Source: an uncultured Candidatus Pelagibacter sp. (lineage in GTDB: Bacteria; Pseudomonadota; Alphaproteobacteria; Pelagibacterales; Pelagibacteraceae). From it: DNA of 5,925 nt. Positions within the stretch are counted from its first letter, which is position 1; each line of letters begins with the position of its first letter. The notes beneath the pieces are model-generated. The model ran no database searches, was not told the origin of the DNA, and saw nothing but the letters and a program-made list of their open reading frames with translations. This document shows, piece by piece, positions 1 through 5,637 of the stretch. The stretch is taken from positions 1 to 5,925 of the forward strand of contig CAJQRT010000024.1 in assembly GCA_905612335.1 (NCBI GenBank), read 5' to 3'. The position numbers were made by a program, and so were the translations under genes.

Positions 1-524
1 GTAATGAAATAATTAAAAGAATTACTGTGGGTGAAGAAAGTGCCAAAATAACAATAATTGCTTACGAGTCATTGACTTGTGGTCACTGTGCAAATTTTCA
101 TAAAGATGTTTATCCAGAGCTAAAAAAAGACTTCATTGATAAAGGGTTGGTAATAATTGAATTTAGACATTTTCCATTAGATTTAGCTGCATTTAATGCA
201 TCAAAAATTGCACAATGTAATAACGATGGTAATTCAAATATTCTGAATATTTTGTACTCTGGCCAAAAAAAATGGGCTAGAGGAAAAACACCAGAAGAAG
301 TAACTGGTTATTTGAAAAAATTCTTAGAAGGTGAAAATGTGAATGTAAATTTTGAAAAATGCCTGAGCGATAAAGCTATAGAAGATTACGTTTTAAATGA
401 TCGAATCGATGGAGTAAAAAAATTTGAAGTTAATGCTACTCCTACGATAATAATTAATGATAAAAAGTTTGATAAAGCCCTAAATTATAAGAATTTAAAA
501 AAATATCTGGAAAAACTGATATAA
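1..524 (+). CDS. DsbA-like thiol:disulfide oxidoreductase (5' end outside window)
   Basis: This is a thioredoxin-fold protein of the DsbA/thioredoxin_4 family, which forms or shuffles disulfides in exported proteins in the periplasm. The frame is open to the left edge (first full codon at base 3), so the start and any signal peptide lie outside the window. The GTG at 27 sits inside the strand leading into the thioredoxin fold and is not a credible start. The active site CGHC is encoded at 78-89, after the typical strand ending AYESLT. The cis-proline loop ATPTII lies about 120 residues later, at roughly 438-455, and a short C-terminal helix follows. The insert between these motifs fits the all-helical DsbA domain. 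The stop lies 8 bases before smc, so the two are probably cotranscribed, although their functions are unrelated. The family call is firm; substrate and partner are unknown. Confidence 0.88.
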   Translation, partial: NEIIKRITVGEESAKITIIAYESLTCGHCANFHKDVYPELKKDFIDKGLVIIEFRHFPLDLAAFNASKIAQCNNDGNSNILNILYSGQKKWARGKTPEEVTGYLKKFLEGENVNVNFEKCLSDKAIEDYVLNDRIDGVKKFEVNATPTIIINDKKFDKALNYKNLKKYLEKLI

Positions 525-532
525 GTTAGTCC

Positions 533-1843
533 ATGGAGTTTAAAAAAATCCAATTAAATGGATTTAAATCATTTGCTGAGAAAACTAATTTTTTAATCGA
601 AGATGGTCTAACAGGAATAGTTGGACCTAACGGTTGTGGAAAATCAAACATTGTAGAGTCTTTAAGATGGGCTATGGGAGAAACCTCGGCAAAAAGTATG
701 AGGGGCTCTGGAATGGAAGATGTTATTTTTAACGGAACATCAAACAAAGCTTCAAAAAATATAGCTGAAGTTTCAATCATTGTAGATAATGCAAGTCATG
801 AAGGACCCTTACAATATAAAGACATAGATCAAATCGAAGTTAGAAGAAAAATTGAAAAAGATAAGGGTTCAAAATTTTACATAAATGATAAAGAAGTTAG
901 AGCTAGAGATGCTCAAATGTTTTTTGCAGATTTGTCGACAGGCGCTCATTCACCATCAATGATAAGCCAAGGACGTATTGGTGCCTTAGTGACTGCTAAG
1001 CCTACAGATAGACGTGCAATTTTAGAAGAGGCTGCTAACATTTCAGGATTACATGTTAGAAGGCATGAGGCTGAACTTAGATTAAATGCTGCAGAGGCCA
1101 ATTTAAAAAGAGCAGATGAATTAAGAAGGCAGCAAGAAAAACAGCTAGCAAATCTTCAAAAACAAGCTGAAGAAGCAACAAAATACAAACTTATATCTGA
1201 AGAAATAAAAAAAATTGAAGCAGGGTTATATTATCTAAAATTATTAGACATTGATAATGAGATTAGAATAGAAAATGAAATCAACAATGAAGCTGAGGGA
1301 GAAGTGAGCAACTTCAATCAACAAATTGCTCAGTTTGAGAGTTTAATTAAAACTGAAACAGATAAAGTTTCTCCATTAAGAGAAAAAAATATTGAGAACC
1401 TATCTAGGATTCAACGATTGAACTTAGAATTACAAAGTCTAGATGAAGAAAATGTAAGAACACAAGATGAGATAGAAAATTTCAAAAATTCATTAAAAAC
1501 CATTGAAGAGGATATTGATAGAGAAAAAGGCATTGTAATAGATGCAAACTCAAATGAAAAAAGATTAAAAGAAGAAAAAAGTGAATTAATAGAAATAGAC
1601 TCTAAATATTTTGAAACAGAAAAATTATCAAACGAAGACCTCGAAGAGGCCAAAAAGCAACTTAATGAAGAGCAAAAAGCTGTAGATGAAATTATTGAAA
1701 TGTTCGCGAATGGCAACATAAATATCAGTATTGACCCAATTAAAGGTGTTATTAATACAATCGAAAAAATCAAAGAGTTAATAAACAATAATGAAGCCAA
1801 CCAAGCTCTTACTTTGCTAGATAGAACTAAAATGGAATGTTAA
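533..1843 (+). CDS. smc: Chromosome segregation ATPase SMC, N-terminal half only (truncated)
   Basis: SMC dimers bind DNA and drive chromosome compaction and segregation. Residues 1-170 are a typical SMC N-terminal ATPase lobe: Walker A GPNGCGKS at 31-38, the MRGSGMEDVIFNG block with Arg57, and the Q-loop SMISQGRIGAL around Gln146. From about 175 to 385 the protein is a charged, Glu/Lys-rich coiled coil. The helix then breaks at NGNINISIDPIKG (about 393-405), and a short helical pair precedes the stop at residue 436. Most bacterial SMCs have 1,100-1,200 residues; SAR11 proteins annotated as SMC are, as I recall, shorter (about 850). Either way the return coil, the LSGGE signature and the Walker B/D-loop are absent, and no frame in the window encodes them. 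Such a protein could not form a composite ATP site alone, so it is a broken gene, a split gene or an assembly join. The start is the first ATG after the DsbA stop and aligns with normal SMC N termini; no clear ribosome binding site is seen. Confidence 0.85.
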   Translation: MEFKKIQLNGFKSFAEKTNFLIEDGLTGIVGPNGCGKSNIVESLRWAMGETSAKSMRGSGMEDVIFNGTSNKASKNIAEVSIIVDNASHEGPLQYKDIDQIEVRRKIEKDKGSKFYINDKEVRARDAQMFFADLSTGAHSPSMISQGRIGALVTAKPTDRRAILEEAANISGLHVRRHEAELRLNAAEANLKRADELRRQQEKQLANLQKQAEEATKYKLISEEIKKIEAGLYYLKLLDIDNEIRIENEINNEAEGEVSNFNQQIAQFESLIKTETDKVSPLREKNIENLSRIQRLNLELQSLDEENVRTQDEIENFKNSLKTIEEDIDREKGIVIDANSNEKRLKEEKSELIEIDSKYFETEKLSNEDLEEAKKQLNEEQKAVDEIIEMFANGNINISIDPIKGVINTIEKIKELINNNEANQALTLLDRTKMEC

Positions 1844-1844
1844 A

Positions 1845-1997
1845 ATGTCAAATATGAATATGAATATATCAATAGATTTTTCATATATTAAAAATAAACC
1901 TAAAAATGGTATGTGGATTGAAAAAACAAAATTAGAAAATTACATGATACCAACATTTACAAAAAAGATATTTGCATCTGTTAAACACAATTTATGA
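1845..1997 (+). CDS. Orphan 50-residue frame between smc and the monooxygenase
   Basis: I do not recognise this frame. It starts with ATG one base after the smc stop and ends in a TGA that overlaps the ATG of the next gene (ATGA). That arrangement is normal for translationally coupled operon genes. The product begins MSNMNMNISIDF, contains NKPKNGMWIEK and ends FASVKHNL; it has no signal peptide, membrane segment or cysteines. It does not resemble a coiled coil or the SMC C-terminal lobe. Upstream in the same frame it is open only to 1821, after a stop at 1818-1820. Two readings are possible: a genuine small gene, or the 3' remnant of a longer gene that once preceded the monooxygenase and lost its 5' part at a junction with smc near 1820-1845. 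The composition looks like globular coding sequence rather than random AT-rich DNA. Confidence 0.4.
   Translation: MSNMNMNISIDFSYIKNKPKNGMWIEKTKLENYMIPTFTKKIFASVKHNL
1851..1867 (+). repeat. Short tandem hexamer AATATG x2.8
   Basis: The hexamer AATATG occurs twice in full and once in part, beginning eight bases after the smc stop. In the orphan frame it encodes the NMNMN run. It is simple sequence that can slip during replication, and it sits close to the suspected junction where smc coding ends. By itself it may be chance in AT-rich DNA. Confidence 0.55.
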
Positions 1998-3145
1998 AAA
2001 AGGTTGCAATAATAGGTGGGGGAATTTCAGGTTTATATATCTCAAGTTTATTGAGACTAAACTCTAATTATGAGGTCTCTATTTATGAAAAGAATAACTC
2101 TGTAAATTTAGAAAAAGGATATGGTATTCAGCTTTCTGTTAATAGTGTTAAATTATTAAATAAAATTGGCTTTCAAAATATTAATTTTGAGGAAAAGTTT
2201 TTTCCAAATAAAGTTAATTTTTATTCTTTAAAAAATAAAAGTAAAATATGTGATTTAGATATATCAGCCTTTAACAGCTATGAAGATAAGTATACGACTT
2301 TACAAAGATTTACATTAATAAATTTCTTAAGAAATAAAATTCCAAGTAATTTAATAAATTTTAATAAAAAAGTTATTGAGGTTCAAAGTGAGTCAGAAAT
2401 TACTAAAGTAATTTTTGAAGACAAGTCATCAATAGAATGTGATTATTTAATTATATCTGATGGAGCATTTTCAAAAACTAGATCATTAATTACCAATAAG
2501 GAAATCAAACCAAGTTATTTTAACTCAATTGCTGTAAGAGGAAATATTGATCAAAATGACCTTCGGAATATTGATCATAATAACATATCTTTATTTTTAG
2601 GGTCTAATTTGCACTCAGTAGTGTACCCAGTTAATCAAAATGGTCAGTTTAACTTCATTACCATTCTTAGGAAAAAACTAAATAGTAATGAATTAGCTAA
2701 TTACAGTTTATTTAATAACGACGAGTTCGTTTCATCCACTTTATTTGAAATATCAAAACAAATAGATGGTAATATCATCGAAAATTTAAGAGATATTAAG
2801 TGTTTTCCAGTATTTGTGAGTACAGAAATATTTCAGCCTAAAAATAAAAATACTTATATCATTGGAGACGCTTTTTTTACTTTTCCACCAACCTTTGCTC
2901 AAGGTGCATCTCAATCAATTGAGGTTGCTCACGAACTATATAAAAATTTTGAAAATGGAAATGATCATTTCAATAAAGAAAGAATTAAAAGAACAAAGAT
3001 GATTGATAGAAAATCAAAATTTAATTACTTTGTCTTTCACTTTTCCAATCCATTAATGATTTTTATTAGAAATTTACTAATGAGGTATTTAGTTAAAAAT
3101 AATAGATTTATTAATAGTTATGTAGGTAAGATTTATAAGAATTAA
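1994..3145 (+). CDS. FAD-dependent monooxygenase (group A, UbiH/salicylate hydroxylase-like)
   Basis: This is a single-component flavoprotein hydroxylase of the NAD(P)H-dependent aromatic or quinone monooxygenase superfamily. Its 383 residues match the usual size of about 380-420. Three hallmark motifs are in order. An N-terminal Rossmann motif GGGISG at 8-13 is followed by the FAD-ribose acid Glu32. The DG motif SDGAFSKTR is at 155-163. The GD motif is GDAFFTFPPTFAQGASQSIE at 291-310, where the FAD phosphate and pyrophosphate bind. Arg105 sits where these enzymes have a conserved arginine. No transmembrane segment is evident, so it is probably cytosolic or peripheral. The substrate cannot be read from the sequence; ubiquinone-pathway and aromatic-ring hydroxylases share this architecture. 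The start codon overlaps the end of the orphan frame (ATGA). The stop overlaps that of ccrM on the other strand, leaving no room for a separate terminator. Confidence 0.85.
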   Translation: MKKVAIIGGGISGLYISSLLRLNSNYEVSIYEKNNSVNLEKGYGIQLSVNSVKLLNKIGFQNINFEEKFFPNKVNFYSLKNKSKICDLDISAFNSYEDKYTTLQRFTLINFLRNKIPSNLINFNKKVIEVQSESEITKVIFEDKSSIECDYLIISDGAFSKTRSLITNKEIKPSYFNSIAVRGNIDQNDLRNIDHNNISLFLGSNLHSVVYPVNQNGQFNFITILRKKLNSNELANYSLFNNDEFVSSTLFEISKQIDGNIIENLRDIKCFPVFVSTEIFQPKNKNTYIIGDAFFTFPPTFAQGASQSIEVAHELYKNFENGNDHFNKERIKRTKMIDRKSKFNYFVFHFSNPLMIFIRNLLMRYLVKNNRFINSYVGKIYKN

Positions 3146-4212
3146 CTATTAGAAATTAATCTTTGTCTTAAAATATCTATTGGAACGCTAATACCATTTA
3201 CATTACAATGCCAATAAGTCCAGCCGTTACAGCTTTCTGTTCCAAGAATGGTTGCCGCTACCTTGTGAATAGATCCTTCAGCCTGATTATGTTTGATACT
3301 TCCATCAGCCATAATTTTTGCTATAATTTTTTTTTTATTATCAAAAATACTTGTTCCAGGTTTTATTATTCCAAGCTCTACTAATGATCCAAAAGGTATT
3401 CTTGGTTTAGACCTATTATTTTTAAGAGTGTCTAAAAAATCATCTTCAATAGGTTTCGTATTTTTTAGTCTTTGTTCGGCTGCCTTAAAATATTTTTTTT
3501 CTTTCTCTATACCGTAATAATTTCTACCTAGTTTTTTTGCAACTGTTGCAGTGGTTCCAGACCCTAAAAATGGATCTAAAATTAGATCATTTTTGTTTGA
3601 AGACGATAGTAAAACTCTATGTAATAAAGATTCAGGTTTTTGAGTAGAGTGAACTTTTTTACCGTTTTTTTTTAATCTTTCAGCTCCATTGCAAATAGGT
3701 AAATTCCAATCAGATCTCATTTGAAGATCGTCATTTAAACATTTTAAAGATTGATAATTAAAAGTATATTTTGACTTTTCACTTTTAGAAGCCCAAATTA
3801 AAGTTTCATGAGCATTAGTAAACCTTGTTCCTCTGAAATTAGGCATTGGATTATTTTTATTCCAGATAACATCATTTAAAATCCAGAATCCTAAATTTTG
3901 TATTGCAGTTCCTACTCTAAAAATATTATGGTAACTTCCTATAACCCAAATAGCTCCATCTTTTTTTAATATCCTTTTACACTCTGAAAGCCAAGCAACC
4001 GTAAACTCATCATATTTTTTAAAGCTTTCAAATTGGTCCCATTTATCATTAACAGCACTCACTTTAGTTCTGTCTGGTCTTGTTAGTGAATTTCTTAGTT
4101 GTAAATTATATGGTGGATCAGCAAAAACAAGATCGAAGGTTTCGTCCGGAATTTTTTTTAATTCCTCGAGACTGTCACCATTAATAATCTTATTTTTAAA
4201 ATTGTTATCCAT
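3142..4212 (-). CDS. ccrM: Cell-cycle adenine DNA methyltransferase CcrM (GANTC)
   Basis: CcrM methylates the N6 of adenine in GANTC; in alphaproteobacteria it restores full methylation late in the cell cycle and so sets gene timing. The 356 residues match Caulobacter CcrM (about 358). Motif order is that of beta-class amino-methyltransferases: the catalytic motif DPPY at 32-35 comes first, and the AdoMet motif DPFLGSGTT at 213-221 comes late. Blocks remembered as nearly invariant in CcrM are present: DQFESF, GAIWVIGSYHNIFRVG, NPMPNFRGTRF, NAHETLIWASKS and TQKPESLL. Residues about 270-352 form the RAMA domain, ending CNGWTYWH and PIDILRQRL, which CcrM uses in DNA recognition. No restriction partner is nearby, as expected for a solitary methyltransferase. 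It is transcribed from its own promoter in the 121-bp spacer, after a leader of only about 7 bases. The 3' end overlaps the monooxygenase stop. Confidence 0.95.
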   Translation of the reverse strand: MDNNFKNKIINGDSLEELKKIPDETFDLVFADPPYNLQLRNSLTRPDRTKVSAVNDKWDQFESFKKYDEFTVAWLSECKRILKKDGAIWVIGSYHNIFRVGTAIQNLGFWILNDVIWNKNNPMPNFRGTRFTNAHETLIWASKSEKSKYTFNYQSLKCLNDDLQMRSDWNLPICNGAERLKKNGKKVHSTQKPESLLHRVLLSSSNKNDLILDPFLGSGTTATVAKKLGRNYYGIEKEKKYFKAAEQRLKNTKPIEDDFLDTLKNNRSKPRIPFGSLVELGIIKPGTSIFDNKKKIIAKIMADGSIKHNQAEGSIHKVAATILGTESCNGWTYWHCNVNGISVPIDILRQRLISNS

Positions 4213-4225
4213 TTTTTACAAAACA

Positions 4226-4254
4226 ATTAGACTCCAAAAGGATTCCACGGTCAA
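4226..4254 (-). promoter_or_regulatory. Sigma-70 type promoter of ccrM
   Basis: On the minus strand there is TTGACC (4254-4249, five of six against TTGACA), exactly 17 bases, then TCTAAT (4231-4226, five of six against TATAAT). The predicted transcription start is near 4219, only about 7 bases before the ccrM ATG. The mRNA would be nearly leaderless, with no Shine-Dalgarno sequence. One GANTC overlaps the first two bases of the -10 and another lies in the spacer. Spacing and match are unusually good for such AT-rich DNA, but the start site is predicted only. Confidence 0.68.
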
Positions 4255-4278
4255 CCTGTGATTGAATTAAATGGATTC
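4230..4278. promoter_or_regulatory. Cluster of three GANTC (CcrM target) sites in the ccrM promoter
   Basis: The palindromic target GANTC occurs at 4230-4234, 4241-4245 and 4274-4278. I counted 15 such sites by eye in the whole window, about one per 400 bases, so three within 49 bases is a marked cluster. The first overlaps the -10 hexamer, the second lies between -10 and -35, and the third lies about 20 bases upstream of the -35. In Caulobacter the ccrM promoter region also carries GANTC sites, and methylation there lowers transcription. This suggests feedback of the enzyme on its own gene. Confidence 0.7.
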
Positions 4279-4281
4279 AAT
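4261..4281. repeat. Perfect inverted repeat (7-bp arms, 7-base loop) upstream of the ccrM promoter
   Basis: ATTGAAT at 4261-4267 and ATTCAAT at 4275-4281 are exact reverse complements separated by TAAATGG. The right arm includes most of the third GANTC site. The repeat begins 7 bases upstream of the -35, where an operator would sit. There is no T-run after it on the minus strand, so it is not a convincing terminator for rnhB. It could be a protein-binding dyad or a chance AT-rich palindrome. Confidence 0.45.
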
Positions 4282-4333
4282 TTGTGTTTATTATTTCTTA
4301 AACAACCAGATCTTGTGTTGTTCTTAGTGAGAT

Positions 4334-4894
4334 TTATAGAAGATCACAAATAGGTGAGAAGGTTTTACGATGATACTTAGTAATACCAAACTTTTTAATT
4401 GCTCTTAAGTGTTTCTTAGTTCCATAACCATAGTTTGTATCCCATTCATAATTATTAAATTCTTTTGAAAGTTTTGTAATAAATTTATCTCTACTGACTT
4501 TTGCAATAATTGATGCGGCAGAAATGCTCGGAATTTTTTGATCTCCTTTAATTACATATTCTAATTTATAGTTTTTTAGGTCAGGCAGTTTGTTGCCGTC
4601 AATTAAAACAAGTGAAGGTTTTATTTTTAATTTAAGAATAGCTCTTTTCATTGCAAGTAAACTTGCATGCAATATATTAATTTTTTCAATTTCTTTAGTC
4701 GATGCCTGACCTATAGCCCATATAGAATTTTTTTTAATATATTTTTCAAGCTCCTCTCTCTTGTCTTTTGTTAAAGTTTTTGAATCTTTTAATAATTTTT
4801 TATCAATAGAATTATTCAATATGACGGCTGCTGCATAAACAGGTCCGATTAAGCTTCCTCTACCAACTTCATCAACACCTGCTAAGATTTTCAT
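4334..4894 (-). CDS. rnhB: Ribonuclease HII
   Basis: RNase HII nicks DNA 5' of misincorporated ribonucleotides to start their removal, and it also cuts RNA:DNA hybrids, in the cytoplasm. All four acidic metal ligands can be placed: Asp8 and Glu9 in AGVDEVGRGSLIGPV, Asp99 in VLIDGN and Asp118 in KGD. The other family blocks follow in order: ISAASIIAKVSRD at about 124-136, YGYGTKKH at 155-162 and HRKTFSPI near the C terminus. At 186 residues it is close to the usual bacterial length of about 190-210. Its ATG shares one base with the stop of the glycosylase gene upstream (TAATG), so its translation is probably coupled to that gene. The frameshift in the upstream gene might therefore affect its expression. 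It is followed by the spacer that carries the ccrM promoter. Confidence 0.95.
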   Translation of the reverse strand: MKILAGVDEVGRGSLIGPVYAAAVILNNSIDKKLLKDSKTLTKDKREELEKYIKKNSIWAIGQASTKEIEKINILHASLLAMKRAILKLKIKPSLVLIDGNKLPDLKNYKLEYVIKGDQKIPSISAASIIAKVSRDKFITKLSKEFNNYEWDTNYGYGTKKHLRAIKKFGITKYHRKTFSPICDLL

Positions 4895-5394
4895 TAAACA
4901 GTTAGTTTTAGTTCTAAGATTTTTTGTTTAATATTTTTTAAGTCATCCCATGAATGTTTTTTATTTTCAGGAGCCCTTAAAAGATAAGAGGCGTTAAAAG
5001 TTATGATAACGTTGTAATTTGTATTCTTTACAATTACTTCTTTCCACTTTCCTCTCTCAATAGAAATTTTACTATTTAAACCTGTTAAAGATTCCATAGC
5101 AGTACTACCCATAAGAATTATTATTTTTGGGTTTATTATTGAAATATGCTTTTGTAAAAATTGAGAATATCTTTTAATTTCTGTAGAGTTTGGCTTTCGA
5201 TCTTCAGGGGGCCTAAAGTTTACAGCATATGTTGTGTAAATATTTTGTTTTTCAATATTTATTGCAATCAGCATTTTTTTTAAAAGATCTCCTACCTCAC
5301 CCATAAAAGTTAATCCGGAGTTATCTTCTTCAACGCCTGGGGCTTCACCAATTATCATTATTGGGCTATTAATATTTCCATCTCCTAAAACCAT
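4894..5394 (-). CDS. Family 4-type uracil-DNA glycosylase, in-frame main part
   Basis: This enzyme type removes uracil from DNA to begin base-excision repair. Motif 1 is GEAPGVEED at about 17-25 counted from the ATG at 5394. It is followed by the GLTFMGEVGDLL block, the RPPEDRKP loop, IIILMGSTA and the C-terminal motif 2 region ending SYLLRAPENKKHSWDDL. The ATG at 5394 lies too close to motif 1: the frame continues upstream without a stop to 5502 with plausible sequence (LEDLKEQINSISDCNL, then KKMVLGDGN), as in homologs. So this start is only a fallback, and the true N terminus is the out-of-frame piece beyond 5503. Two of the four family cysteines are replaced (Phe in NFRPP, Tyr in IKRYSQFL), and only one remains in the N-terminal pair (ISDCNL). 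An iron-sulfur cluster is therefore unlikely. The usual His of motif 2 (HPAYLLR) is Asn here (NASYLLR). The last base pairs overlap rnhB. Confidence 0.8.
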   Translation of the reverse strand: MVLGDGNINSPIMIIGEAPGVEEDNSGLTFMGEVGDLLKKMLIAINIEKQNIYTTYAVNFRPPEDRKPNSTEIKRYSQFLQKHISIINPKIIILMGSTAMESLTGLNSKISIERGKWKEVIVKNTNYNVIITFNASYLLRAPENKKHSWDDLKNIKQKILELKLTV

Positions 5395-5470
5395 CTTTTT
5401 TGAATTATTTTTTAAGTTACAATCGCTAATTGAGTTTATTTGCTCTTTAAGATCCTCAAGCTCTTTAACT

Positions 5471-5626
5471 TTATCTATTTTTTGAATACTCAGATCTTTT
5501 TTTTAAATCATTACTAGTATTTTTTAGTCTATTGATTGGGTTTTCATCAAAAATAAAGTCAGATCCAGTAGAGTTTAAAAACTCAGAGTCATAATTCGTA
5601 TTTTGATTTATTACTTTTTTAGACAT
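5471..5626 (-). pseudogene. 5' part of the uracil-DNA glycosylase gene, out of frame
   Basis: A short frame starts at ATG 5626-5624 and ends at a TAA at 5473-5471 after 51 codons. It begins MSKKVINQNTNYDSEF, is hydrophilic, and runs to NDLKK at an A8 tract. If one A is removed there, it joins the downstream glycosylase frame (DLSIQKIDKV, then LEDLKEQI) and gives a continuous protein of 243 residues, a normal size for alphaproteobacterial family 4 proteins with a variable N-terminal extension. As read, it ends in eight unrelated codons and stop. It may reflect a real mutation, a sequencing or assembly error in the homopolymer, or slippage that restores the frame in some transcripts. The N-terminal extension is poorly conserved in the family, so the assignment rests on position and frame. 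Confidence 0.6.
5497..5504 (-). other. A8 homopolymer at the glycosylase frameshift
   Basis: Eight consecutive A residues on the minus strand (T8 on the + strand) lie exactly where the glycosylase frame shifts. Seven would join the 5' fragment to the main frame without a stop. Runs of this length favour polymerase slippage and are a common site of indel error in long-read or pyrosequenced assemblies. Confidence 0.65.
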
Positions 5627-5637
5627 AGAATGGCCGA

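Noticed and set aside
27..29. GTG at 27 as the start of the DsbA-like gene
   Set aside because: The frame is open to the left edge and the codon falls right at the thioredoxin-fold strand; the domain and export signal would normally extend upstream.
526..780. Minus-strand frame opposite the SMC Walker A region
   Set aside because: Shadow of the strongly conserved SMC N terminus on the other strand.
1411..1800. Long reading frame on the minus strand inside smc
   Set aside because: It is antisense to the Glu/Lys-rich coiled coil, whose complement gives a Ser/Phe/Leu-rich run without stops; no motif and no support.
3293..3517. Plus-strand frame opposite the ccrM RAMA domain
   Set aside because: Antisense to a firmly identified gene and without recognisable features.
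1994..4212. Monooxygenase plus methyltransferase as a defence or restriction island
   Set aside because: The methyltransferase matches the housekeeping CcrM over its whole length, has no nuclease partner, and the monooxygenase has no known defence role.
4261..4281. Inverted repeat as an intrinsic terminator of rnhB
   Set aside because: The stem is AT-rich and no T-run follows on the minus strand.
4287..4301. CtrA-like site TTTA-N7-TTAA upstream of ccrM
   Set aside because: One mismatch to TTAA-N7-TTAA in very AT-rich DNA has little weight, and it lies well upstream of the predicted promoter.
5571..5584. Hairpin GAGTTTAAAAACTC
   Set aside because: Short 6-base arms with a 2-base loop inside the glycosylase 5' coding sequence; probably chance.
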